Under the pieces are notes generated by a model. The model saw only the letters and a program-made list of their open reading frames with translations. It ran no database searches and was not told the DNA's origin. From NCBI GenBank assembly GCA_030770535.1, contig JASVEC010000037.1:1-64000 (forward strand): a DNA stretch of 64,000 bases, given 5' to 3'. The translations under genes were made by a program, and so were the position numbers. Every line of letters begins with the position of its first letter. Position 1 is the first letter of the stretch. Shown in pieces: positions 1 to 10,770 of the stretch. The stretch comes from Batkoa obscura (taxonomy: Eukaryota; Entomophthoromycota; Entomophthoromycetes; Entomophthorales; Batkoaceae).

Positions 1-3000
1 TAGAAATAAAACGACGAGAGTGATGAGTTTAAAAGATCGAATTCGTCAAATAGTTTCAATCGTAGTAAAAGAAATAGAGACGAGTTTGAACTACCGAGTT
101 TAGAGGATGGTTTGGAGTAATTAACTCAACACAAATATAATAATCATATTTACTGTTTATAGAAAAAATATGAAATATGAAGATCCACGATATGATTTTG
201 ACGCGGAGTTGATAGAATATTTGAAAGAATACAAAGTAAGGGTTATAATATCATAAAACTCATTTTACTTAATATAAACAGCCAGATATGAGCTATTCAA
301 ATATCGATAATATCGATGAATTACCAGAACAAATAAAATATGAGTTAGTAAGTGAATTGAGGCTAAGAAGTAGACAGACATCACTTAAAAGAATGAACTA
401 TATGAGAAGAAACGCACCAAAAGCAATCGATTTTTCTCAATTACAAATACAGAATCTAGTGAATAGGAACGTATTAACTCAAAAGTATCTCGATGTTGTT
501 GGGATCGGGGATGAGCGTCACTTACCAAATGTTAAAATTGCTAGGGTGGCTGCTGAAAAAGGTAAAGCTTTTAGTCTACTTAAACAAGAAAATGGTGGTT
601 GGTCACTATCAAGAGAAACAAATACTCCTACCAGCAAATCAGAACCATCAAAACCATCAAAACAATCGAAACCAGTTGATAAAAATGGCACTATCGATCC
701 TACTAGTTTTGATACTAGTTTTAACTTTTTTGACGATATTGAAGAAACAGAAGACGAAGCGGATTACATTGAGGATAATATGGACTTTAGAGATATCTCA
801 AATGAAAATTTAAATACATCAAATTTATCAAAGTTTGTTCAATCATATAGCTATTTATTTTTAATATAGAATTTCTTAGTGAATTAGATGGTCATACAAA
901 TAAAATACTGGAATCAAGCGACGACGATGTTGAAGATGATTTTGAAGAGTAATAGTAAATAAATTTAGTTTGATTATTAATTTAGCAATAAAATAGAATA
1001 ACAGTAAATGATACAACCAACGATAATAAAAGGGAGAACGAAAAGGAAGAAGCAAAGGAAGAAATAAAGGAATTAGAAAAATGGCAAAAGTACTTAAATA
1101 ATGATATTGATGAAGATATCAAAAATAGCAAACAATTTTATTATGAAGCACTTAATAAATGGGATTTAAATAGATTACAAAAAAAAGTTGAACACTACAA
1201 AGAATTGCAAAAAGAGTTGCTAAATCCTAAGTTCGATCAATTTGTTATTTATGAAGAGTTTTTAGATACCGTGATTAAATTAAAGAAAGTCCAAAGCTTA
1301 TCAGACAATAAGATTAACAAACATGATATGAATGAAGATGGCTCGTTTGAGAGTATTTCTGAGATATCATTTGATGAAATCAGTAAGCCTTCTGAGAATG
1401 ATACTAAGGGTAGCTAAAACTTTATTAGGTTATTAAAAAACTAATGAAAATTATTATAGAGCCTAAACATGATAATATTATAGACTTAGCAGGAGAGGAA
1501 GAGCAAAGTATAAAAGTGGATTTGATAATTGATTTAACAGATAAACAAAATAATGGAAGCAGAAGTGAGGTGATATCAAAAAATAAAAACAAAAATAATA
1601 TAAATGAGAATAAAGTTCTTGTTAAAAGTGAAGATAGTTCTATTGATCCTTTTAAGAATGGTCTTGAAAACGAAACCAGTAGTGTAATTAAAAGTGATAA
1701 AGGAGTAACAATAGTAGATGAAACCAAGGTTGATGTTACAGCTATGAAATTAGAAAATCAACCTATAGTTAATAGTAATGAGACGAAACCTCAAGAAGAT
1801 ACACAAAATTCGTTGGATATAGAATTGGAATCAAACAAATATGCATTGAGTCAAAATGTTGAGGATGACTATATAGCTCAAAATGAAACTTCGCATAGAC
1901 CCAAATTGCAAAAGAAGGATATTAGAGAACAAAATGAAGTTGATACATTCAAAGATAATGGTAAAAAGTTGGAAGCTGAAGTTATAAATAATGGGATAAC
2001 TGGCATTACATTTAATAAAGACGATATCTTTAAGGGTAAGAATATATTATTAGAAGCCAAAAGTACAAATACAAACAAAAACATAAACGAAACTACACTT
2101 GGTAAATGTCAAAATAAAGAACGAGTATATGAAGAGTTTACCAAGCAAGTAAAAGAAAAAGGAGTAGAAAAGATACAGGATAAAATAGAGAAAGAAATTA
2201 AAGAAATGAGTAAAAATCAGTATAAAACACAAAACTGTAATCATGATCCAACATTAAGTACATTTGAAGAAATTAAAGTAGATTCACTTATTTTAATTAT
2301 ACACTGTTTTATAACCATTTTTTAGCAACTGTTAACATTGTTTGGCATCCCATATATCGAAGCGCCTAGTGAAGCAGAAGCACAATGTGCAGAATTGTCT
2401 AAATTAGGCTTAGTAGATGGTATAGTAACTGAGGACTCAGATGTGTTTTTATTTGGCGGAACACCAGTTTATAAAAATATGTTTAATAATACTAATAGTT
2501 TATTAAGATATGATTTAAATAAAATTGAAAAGCATATTAATCTAAATCGAGATGATTTTATTCAATTGGCTTATTTGTTAGGATCAGATTATACTATTGG
2601 TCTAGATAAAATTGGTCCTGTTACAGCAGTTGAAATATTATCTCAGTTTGGGAATTTAAATAATTTTTTCACGTGGTGGAATGATAACAAGTTTAAAGTG
2701 AAGCTTGAAGATAACGAATGTGCTTTTTTAAAGAAATTGGTAATTGTCTGTGCTGGCTTATTAAATTATCCTTTTATTGAACTTTTTTAGTTTAAGTTGG
2801 TTAAACGTATTCATATCAACGAAAATTTTTTGGATCCCTTGGTGGCTGATGCCTACCTTAATCCATCAGTCGATCACTCAGAAATGGGTTTTCAATGGGG
2901 AACACCGGATTTAGAAGGGTTAAAAATATATTTTTATGTATCTGTATCATTTAATATACTATAATTAAAAACTTTTAGATTTTTAAACCAAACAATAAAC

Positions 3001-3240
3001 TGGAATAGTGAAAAAACTGAACAAGTTATAGTACCGGTTATTGAACATCAGGTAATTCATAAACATATTTAAATATAAAGCTTAACCTGTTTATTAGAAA
3101 AAGTTAGAAAAGGCAAAGGCTACCAAGATTACAGATTATTTTAAAGTTGTAGGTAAGAGTGTCAGTGACTCAAAAGGTGAAATAAAGCCTAAAGTTAAAC
3201 CTCAAAGACTTGAAAATGAGTTGAAAAAGTCGAAAAAAGC
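1..3240 (+). repeat. Left arm of a large inverted duplication
   Basis: From base 1 to about 3210 the sequence matches the reverse complement of 37640-40880 almost base for base, introns included; similarity fades between 3210 and 3240. Differences seen include one missing base near 11, a few substitutions, and small indels in the Ser/Pro-Lys repeat near 640-715. The arm runs off the left edge of the window, so its true length is unknown. Confidence 0.95.
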
Positions 3241-3304
3241 AATCTATTTGAACAAAAAGGATAATTTTTATTATTTTCAAAATATAAATAAAGTAATTTA
3301 TTAA
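1..3304 (+). CDS. RAD2: RAD2/XPG-type structure-specific endonuclease, left copy, 5' truncated by window
   Basis: Nucleotide excision repair 3' nuclease family (Rad2/XPG/ERCC5), acting in the nucleus on the repair bubble. The window opens at an intron's last bases (tag at 1-3). Exons run about 4-116, 164-236, 284-824, 880-950, 994-1407, 1460-2278, 2326-2739, 2790-2915, 2980-3051 and 3099-3304. The XPG-I block (FGIPYIEAPSEAEAQCAEL) sits near 2340-2400 and the helix-hairpin-helix region (LLGSDYTIGLDKIGPVTAVEIL) near 2575-2640. A long acidic/lysine-rich spacer lies before it, as in XPG. KITDYFK near 3123-3143 resembles a PCNA-binding PIP box. Compared with the complete copy at 37608-41337, this copy lacks one base near position 11, which would shift the first visible exon, and has a different C-terminus after about 3210. 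It may therefore be a decaying duplicate. Family assignment is secure; functionality is uncertain. Confidence 0.85.
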
Positions 3305-3528
3305 AATTTAAAAAGCTATAAAAATGCTGTTTCTATTATTAGAAACTAAAACTACAATATTAAGATAAAGCTACATCTTAAGCCTATTATTGTACAATTT
3401 CTAATATTTATTGAAGATCAAACCACTTGCTATTGATAAACTTGAAAATTAATTTATTTAGACTAATAAATTCAAAGAAATTGACTTAAAATAGATATAA
3501 TTTTTATTAAAAAATCTATTTACAGTTA

Positions 3529-3599
3529 TGCGTACACTGGGAATCGAACCCAGGCCACTTCTTTGGAAGAGAAGTATTCTACCTCTATACTATGTACGC
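3529..3599 (-). tRNA. tRNA-Gly (anticodon TCC)
   Basis: The minus strand folds as a 71-nt cloverleaf. The acceptor stem GCGTACA pairs with TGTACGC, the anticodon loop is CTTCCAA with anticodon TCC, and the T-arm loop is TTCGATT flanked by CTGGG/CCCAG. A run of six T on the minus strand (complement of 3509-3514) about 15 nt downstream would serve as the RNA polymerase III terminator. No intron is seen. Confidence 0.93.
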
Positions 3600-4210
3600 T
3601 TGGCTTGTTGCATACTATTGGAAAAAAAAGGTATATAAATTTTAGTTATATCTAAAATCTTATGACATAAATTTATACACAAAGTGCCTAAAAATAAAAA
3701 TGATACTAAAGCTAAATAATCGACAATTATAAAACTTGTCTATTTATTAAGTTAATGATAATTTGATTATATTGCAATTAATAAATAGAATAAAGAGGTT
3801 CAGGATTTATAAGAATAATGATTTAGTTAATACATCTTTGTAGCTTAATTTAAGGGTTTGAAATTCCAATTAAGTTACTTTAAATTCAATCTTTTAAAAT
3901 CATTAATAACTTTATTTATTCATACTTTTATTAGTAAATAAATCTTATTTCAAATAGTCTTTACTCAATAGCATAAAAATTAATTTAGTGTTAAAAATGT
4001 TATAATAGATACTATTATTTTACTATTATTAATATTATCTCCCGCAAATAATAAAAAAGCGATATAGTTGTTTAATTCCGATCATTCTAGCATTCATTGG
4101 TTAATTTAAAACTCAAACCTTAAGCTTCAAACTATACTTGAATTGATATTCAGAACAAAATTATTAATAATTTATTTATTTATTTTTATTTAAAAAAGTG
4201 TCAATTTTCA
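3600..4210. other. Intergenic region between tRNA-Gly and the Zn2Cys6 factor
   Basis: About 610 bases of AT-rich sequence with no convincing ORF, RNA gene or repeat. It must contain the promoter of the downstream transcription factor gene, but I recognise no specific operator. Confidence 0.6.
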
Positions 4211-6064
4211 ATGACTTTAACTCCAGCCAAAAAACTAACCCATCGTTGTGATTCATGCCATTTTCGTAGTAAAAAATGTGATCGTAAGCTACCTATTTGT
4301 ACTCAATGTTCTTTAGAAGGCTATAAATGTACTTTACAAAGAGGGGTTAAAAATAATAAGAGGTTGTTTGAGATTGAAGATAAAATTAGTTGCTTTAAAT
4401 TAAAAGGTAGGAAATCAAGTCTCAATATCAATGGAAGTTATAATAGGGATAATAGTAATAACTGTAGGAATGGAAATAGTAGTAAAACAAGTAGTGAAGA
4501 TGAAGGTCAATATATTATTAAGCATCATGTACTGGATAATAAGATTGATAAGATTTATTATAAGCTGTTTGATAATGAAACAAAGCTAATGATGGAATTT
4601 TCTAATAAAAATTTATTAGAGAACATCTTATTATTCTTACAATATCCCATGTTAAATGCTTCAAATCCCGGATTTCGATTTTTAATGACAACGTTGATCA
4701 CAGTTCGAAATTTACAAAGTAAAAATCCATTGAAGTTTAATAGCTTAAAAAAAGAAGGAGATCAAAAAGAAATTAGAGAGATTATTGAATTAGCTATCAA
4801 GCAATTTTTTAAAAACGAATATTTACTGGGATCCATGTTTATCACTAAGAACTTTGATATTAACAAGCTAAACACTTACACAAAGATTGCGATTATTACG
4901 TGTGGATTAAAGCATTTACCAAGGACAGAAACAGTAATTAATTTATTAAATTATTTTGAAGAAAAGTTATATAAATTTATCCAACCTCTATCTCAATTAA
5001 AAGTAACATTTGATAACTTAAGGACAATATCCATTATCTTATTTGGTTTAAGGAACTTTCAATGGGTAATTAAATGTAATAATCGATTATTATATTATTT
5101 ATCAATCAATGTTCGATTATTGGGATTAAATAAGAATATACGAGATAAAAATAATCGAGAACGGTATTTGTTTTTTAATGCATTAGTATTTAATATGAGT
5201 TATTTGTATACCCTTATTTCTTTTCCTTATCATTATATTCCCAGTTATGAATATACATTTAATTATAAAAAACAAATTAATTATTATTTAAAAGAATATC
5301 CAATAATAATTCAAAAGAATGAAATTAATCAAATAATTATAATCTATTATCATATATTTAATTATTATATAGGTAGTTTAGCATTAACAATAATTCAATT
5401 AAATCAAATTAAAAATCAAATTAGCCATTATTTAACTAATTTTAATGAGCAATTAAACAATATAAATAATATATTAATAAATTTGAAATATAATAATTCC
5501 TATTATATTTCAATTATTAATGAATTAATAGAAAGTAATAATAACTATTGTCAATATAATAATAATAAGAAAAACTCAATTGTTAAAGAATATACAACAT
5601 TATTAATGAATTTTAAAACTCATATTTTGTTATTTCATCATTATTATCATTTTTTTATATTGTCTTTTAAATTATATCATAGTAACGATATCCTCAATCT
5701 TGCTCTACCCACAACGGATATTGATATATTATTACCTATTTTACTCGTACCTGAAGATTATTTAGACAGCTATCTCTCTATATTAATTTATAAATCAATG
5801 ACAGTAATTGAATTAGTTAAATCTACCCCATTAACTCAATGTAATCATATGCATATTGCTGTGTTATCTCAATGCTCTATTTTTTTAATAAGAAATCAAT
5901 ATGATAAAAAATTTAATACTAAAATTCAACAAAGTTTAAAGAGTAGTTTAAATATATTAAATATATTAAATCAAACTCCATATAATGTACCTCATGCTGG
6001 TATTAATCTTTTTTTATTAAATTGTGCACTAGAAGAAAATAGTCAAAACCAATTGACCAATTAA
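4211..6064 (+). CDS. Zn2Cys6 fungal-type transcription factor
   Basis: Single-exon protein of 617 residues. The N-terminus carries a complete binuclear zinc cluster with C13, C16, C23, C30, C33 and C40, i.e. CX2CX6CX6CX2CX6C, with basic residues between the second and third cysteines. This is the DNA-binding domain of Gal4-type regulators in the nucleus. The remainder is rich in Leu, Ile, Asn and Tyr and probably corresponds to the weakly conserved middle homology region; I see no specific signature giving the target pathway. The start is the only ATG before the cluster. The adjacent SET/MYND gene follows 80 bases later in the same direction but is likely independent. Confidence 0.9.
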   Translation: MTLTPAKKLTHRCDSCHFRSKKCDRKLPICTQCSLEGYKCTLQRGVKNNKRLFEIEDKISCFKLKGRKSSLNINGSYNRDNSNNCRNGNSSKTSSEDEGQYIIKHHVLDNKIDKIYYKLFDNETKLMMEFSNKNLLENILLFLQYPMLNASNPGFRFLMTTLITVRNLQSKNPLKFNSLKKEGDQKEIREIIELAIKQFFKNEYLLGSMFITKNFDINKLNTYTKIAIITCGLKHLPRTETVINLLNYFEEKLYKFIQPLSQLKVTFDNLRTISIILFGLRNFQWVIKCNNRLLYYLSINVRLLGLNKNIRDKNNRERYLFFNALVFNMSYLYTLISFPYHYIPSYEYTFNYKKQINYYLKEYPIIIQKNEINQIIIIYYHIFNYYIGSLALTIIQLNQIKNQISHYLTNFNEQLNNINNILINLKYNNSYYISIINELIESNNNYCQYNNNKKNSIVKEYTTLLMNFKTHILLFHHYYHFFILSFKLYHSNDILNLALPTTDIDILLPILLVPEDYLDSYLSILIYKSMTVIELVKSTPLTQCNHMHIAVLSQCSIFLIRNQYDKKFNTKIQQSLKSSLNILNILNQTPYNVPHAGINLFLLNCALEENSQNQLTN

Positions 6065-6144
6065 AGTCGAAAGATTATTAAATTAATAAAAATTAAATAA
6101 GTTGTAGTTTATTTTTTATTTTTTGTTTATTTTTCTAAAAACTA

Positions 6145-7524
6145 ATGGACTTATATTATTTAGAAGCTTATAAACTAATTCAATTAAACTATTATCATTT
6201 AAGTATAATACCTTTAATTACATCAATAATACAAAAATCAACTAATAGTCTTCCATTTACTTTGAATTTATTATTAAAATTATGGAATTATTTAAACTTT
6301 AATGAAGAAGATTTAATTGATATATTTGAGTCGAATAAAGTAAAAGAAGTTACTAAATTAATTAAAAAAAGGGATTTGAATATTATGATTACAAGAGATG
6401 ATACTCTAGAACCTGAGTTATTTAATAAATACCAAAAATTAGAATTACAAATTAATACTTTGTTAAAGATTATTACCACATCTTGTTATCAACCTATAAA
6501 ATTAATTCAACGTCCACAATTACGTCAAAAAACAAATCATTATCAACAAGAGTTAATTTCTAATTCTATTACTTTAAATCAAATTCCTAAATGTAAAATT
6601 GAATATCATCAAAATAAAGGTAATAGTGTAACTTCTACTACTATCATCCCATGTAATTCAACAATATTTACTGAATTAGAACCTATTGTGTATCGTATTG
6701 AAAGTTCATACAAACGTAATCATTGTACATTTTGTTGTTTAAAAATACAAAATAATAATAAAAAATATTGTAAAAATCAATGTAAAGGTGTAATTTATTG
6801 TAATGAAGAATGTCAACAAAAAGATTATAAATTAAGGCATGAGGAGTTATGTAAGTTAAAATTAGATTATTTTAAATTAACTGGATTTAATGAATTGATT
6901 ATTGTAATCTGGTCACAATGGTATAGTAAGAAAAAGAAAGACGAAACTTTATTGTATTATAATAAGTTACCTTATCTTTATAGTAGTAGTGATGTATTTG
7001 ATTTAATTAATACAGAATTAGAATTAAAACAACAAAATATAAGATATATTAATATATTAAGAGAATATTTACAATTAGATTTAAGATTACAAAAAGAAAT
7101 TTTATTTAATGATTATATTCAATTATATTGTTTATTAAAATGTAATATAATTAATTTAAATAATAACCAAATTAGTGAATTTGGAGATGCTTTATATTTT
7201 TTAGCTTCCATGGTTAATCATTCTTGTAGTTCTAATTCTAAATTTATTATTAATGGAAAATCAGTGAGTATTATTAGTAGAGATAAAGAAATTCAAGTTG
7301 GAAATGAAATCTCTATTTCTTATTTTCCAATTCATTTATTACCTTATCATTTAAGAAAACAATATTTTATTCAGACTTATAACTTTTATTGTGAATGTGA
7401 GAGGTGTAAAGAAGAAGAAAAAAAGAGGAAAGAAAGTATATTAATTGAAGGGGATAATAGTGATATAAGTAATAATAATAATAACATACCTACTTATTTT
7501 GATTTATCAACTTTATTTGACTAA
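6145..7524 (+). CDS. SET and MYND domain protein (SMYD-like lysine methyltransferase)
   Basis: 459 residues, no intron. A MYND zinc finger begins near residue 194 (CTFCCLKIQ, then YCKNQC, VIYCNEECQQKDY and RHEELC). The SET core follows: MVNHSCSSNSKF near residue 355 is the NHSC motif that binds S-adenosylmethionine, GNEISISYFP near 392 holds the catalytic Tyr region, and CECERC near 416 is the post-SET zinc site. This order (MYND inserted in a split SET, then post-SET) is typical of SMYD proteins, which methylate lysines on histones or cytosolic proteins. The first 150 residues are helical and unassigned. The substrate cannot be told from sequence. Confidence 0.85.
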   Translation: MDLYYLEAYKLIQLNYYHLSIIPLITSIIQKSTNSLPFTLNLLLKLWNYLNFNEEDLIDIFESNKVKEVTKLIKKRDLNIMITRDDTLEPELFNKYQKLELQINTLLKIITTSCYQPIKLIQRPQLRQKTNHYQQELISNSITLNQIPKCKIEYHQNKGNSVTSTTIIPCNSTIFTELEPIVYRIESSYKRNHCTFCCLKIQNNNKKYCKNQCKGVIYCNEECQQKDYKLRHEELCKLKLDYFKLTGFNELIIVIWSQWYSKKKKDETLLYYNKLPYLYSSSDVFDLINTELELKQQNIRYINILREYLQLDLRLQKEILFNDYIQLYCLLKCNIINLNNNQISEFGDALYFLASMVNHSCSSNSKFIINGKSVSIISRDKEIQVGNEISISYFPIHLLPYHLRKQYFIQTYNFYCECERCKEEEKKRKESILIEGDNSDISNNNNNIPTYFDLSTLFD

Positions 7525-7632
7525 AGACAATAACCTAATAAAAGTATAAAATAAAACTAAATAATTGTAATTTTATTTTTGTATCTTTATGTTTTTATAT
7601 TTTTATTTATATACAAATATATTTCATTTCAC

Positions 7633-10604
7633 TTATTCAAATTGTTTAAAAAAATCAATTAATTTTTTTTCTATTTGATTAATATTATTACAATGAACTA
7701 AACTTGGCTGAATCCAATTAGGTAGCTTATTAATTATCACATTATTAGATTGATATCTTTCATCAATTAATAAAATTACAGCATAATCTTGAATATGCCT
7801 TATAACTCTCCCAATACTTTGATTAACGGATCGCATACATAAGTTTTGATAATAATCTTTACTAGTAGTTTTATTGTCTAAAATAATGAATATTAATTTT
7901 ATTATTAATAAAATTAATTGTTACTTACTAATTGTATTATTTTTAAAATCTAAATAATCCATTTTTAAAGTTAAGTCTAATGATTTTAAATTTGGATAAG
8001 GTAAGCCAATAACAATTACCCCTCTACCTAAATCATCTGAAAAATTAATACCTTCGGATAATTTACCACCAATAACTGAAAATAAGATTCCTCCTAAGAT
8101 TCCATCTTCATTATTATTACTGCTATTATTGTTTAAATTATTATCATTCTCTTTTTTAGTTTTACAATAATCAATCCAATTTTGATATAACAAAAAAGTA
8201 TTTGTATTATTAAAAGAAGAAGAGCTAGAAGAAGAAGGGGTAATAATGTTAGTTTCATAAAATACTTTCTTAATTTTATTAATTCTTTGATACATATTTG
8301 ATTGTTTTAATACATTAATAAAATTATTTAAATATTCATAGGAGGTAAAAAAAACAATAGTACCCATTGGAATCTTCTTTATCATTTGAAATAATAATTG
8401 AATTGTATCCTCTATTAATTCCAGATTATTTTTAGTATTATTAACAAATTTCAATGATTTGAATTCCGATTTATTATTATTACTATTAATATTAATTCCT
8501 TGATTTAAAGTTAAGCAAAGTAAATTCTTTTTATCTATAACATGATTACAAGAAAATTGAATAATATTATTATAATCTTTAGGTTCAATTAATTGATTGA
8601 TATATTCATTGATAGGTGCTAAAGTACCACCGATTAATATTGTTGATCTACTTTGTTCAATTATTTGTTGAAATGAATTAATGGAATTTAATAATAAATA
8701 TCGTATACTTTTTATATTATTATTAGTTTCTATTATTAATTTCCCATTTTCATCTGATAAAGTTAAACAATTTAAAAATGAAGCAATGCTATAAATATAT
8801 ACCTTTAAATTAGGATTATTATTATTACTATTATTATTTAATATATTATTATTATCACTATTATCATGATTTTTATTAATAAATCCATGTAATTTATGAT
8901 TTAATTTACTAATTTTTAAATAATTAATAATTTCTAATAAATTAATTTGATCTAATTGAATTTGTATTAAAAATTCACTACACTTTAAAATTCTATTATC
9001 ACTTCCACACTGTTCTAAATACTCTTTAAGTGCCTTCAATATTTTTAATAATTGTTTTAAATACATTAAATTCACGCCTGATAATCTATTAATATATTTT
9101 ATTAAATAATTATTGACTTGTTCTTGGGTAATATTAATTTGTTGGAATGTTAATTTAGTTGAATAATTTGATTGCAATGCTTCAATTAAATTATGTGCTT
9201 CATCAATAATAACTATATTATTTTCTAACTTTATTCCACTTGATTCTCGACTTTGTTGATTTAATAATAAATTATATGGTACACATACCAATCTTGCTTT
9301 CGCTATACTTTTTCTTACACCATAATAAGAACAAGTACCTAATATATGTGAAATATAAATATATATTATTATAATTAATAAATTAAAACGTACCTAATCC
9401 ATTCCCTAATTTGACCAAATCTTCAATATCTTTAATTTGTTTTAAAACGTTGTGTTTAAATTCATTTAAATAAGCTCTATTAGAAGGTAAATAGTAAGGG
9501 CATTTCTTCTCTGATTTGACTTCTGGTTTTTGTAATTCTAAACATCGTTCATTTAATACTTCATTATTACCAAAACTACTTTTTAAGATCGTTGTATTAT
9601 TACATAAATTATTTCTTCCACCTAATGTTATGGTAGAATACTTTAGTTCTTCATTCTTATCATCATATATTTTAGAATAACTTGTTTTCTCATATTCAGT
9701 AATAAATTGACTCAATTGGGAATGTGTTCTTGAGGCATAATAAATCTAATTTGATATTATTATTAATAAAGTAATTGTATTATATTATACTGTTCTACTT
9801 TACCTTTATTAAATCTGGCTCTTCTATATGACTCAAATTTTTATTAAATTCATTTAGTATCTGATTATTTTCAATATCTTCTAATTCACTTAATAATTCC
9901 TTTACTTTACTGTCATAATTATTATTTTGATTATCTAAATTATCATCTAATAATAAATCATCATCAGAAAAATCAATTAATTGTAATCCATTATTGTTAT
10001 GTGTAGTATTATTTTGAATATTTACTTGATTTTTAATCTTTTTGTTTCCTTTTTTAGCCATTTTAATTTCTAATGCTTCTTTCTGTTTAATTTTATTAAG
10101 TAGTTCTTTTTCTTGTTCAATTTCAATAATCTTTTGTTTTAATTTTCGTTGTATCTTTTGTTTTTGTAACCAAGCTGGTCCAGCTAAAGAAGTTTTAGTT
10201 TTATTTTTATATCATTAATTGTTAATAATATTTTAATAGAATTACCTTTTGAATCAATTATAACTTCTATTGGTTTATTTAGTGCTTCTTGATATCTTGA
10301 ATCATTGGCTTTTAGCCATGCCATACTGGCACAGATTAGACTTAAGGATTTACCCTAAAATAATAATAAAATTTATTAGCTTATCATTACTGTATCATAT
10401 TAATGTTTTCTTAAAATAATAATAGTAATAAAAATAAAAATAATTAGAACTTACAGTACCCGTAGGACTTTCAAATATACCAATCTTTTTATTTTCAATA
10501 GTATCAAATATTTGTTGCATTAAATTTAACTGATTATCATATGGAGTATATGGAAATTGGTAACCTTCTTTATCTTTTGGAATTGCTAGTTTAGGCTCTG
10601 ACAT
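7633..10604 (-). CDS. CHL1: CHL1/DDX11-type iron-sulfur DNA helicase
   Basis: XPD-family superfamily 2 helicase used in sister chromatid cohesion and replication-fork processing. Exon 1 (10604 to about 10457) ends at the Walker A (GIFESPTGT), completed by GKSLSL in exon 2. Later blocks are IYYASRTHSQL (motif Ia), the four Fe-S cysteines (in GGRNNLC, ERCLEL, KKCPYY and CSYYG), VIIDEAHNL (Walker B, DEAH), FSVIGGKLSEGINFSDDLGRGV (motif V region) and SVNQSIGRVIRH (motif VI). At least six short introns are inferred. An insertion of lysine/glutamate-rich then Asp/Asn-rich sequence follows the Walker A, where CHL1/FANCJ relatives also vary. The start ATG at 10604 gives the expected short leader before the Q-like YQFPYTPYDNQ. 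It is divergent from SEC24 across about 165 bases. Confidence 0.9.
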
Positions 10605-10770
10605 CTTATTATAAGTATAATTCGATGAAGAGAGAAATAAAAGAAAAGAAAAGGAGCAAAAAGATTTTTAAAGATTTTTCAACTTTAGGTTTTAAATTGA
10701 TTTAAATCATTTATTAATCTTTTTTTAATACCAAAAAAACAATTTATTATTAATTTCAATTTCAAATACA

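Noticed and set aside
1425-2244. Open frames on the minus strand at 1425-1727, 1878-2084 and 2050-2244 (and their mirror images at 38629-39448)
   Set aside because: They are antisense to the Lys/Asp/Ser-rich spacer of RAD2, whose composition removes stops; hydrophobic translations have no family pattern.
3820-3890. A short tRNA-like stretch near 3840-3875
   Set aside because: It has a GTAGCTTAATTTAAG-like motif but no foldable T-arm or acceptor stem.
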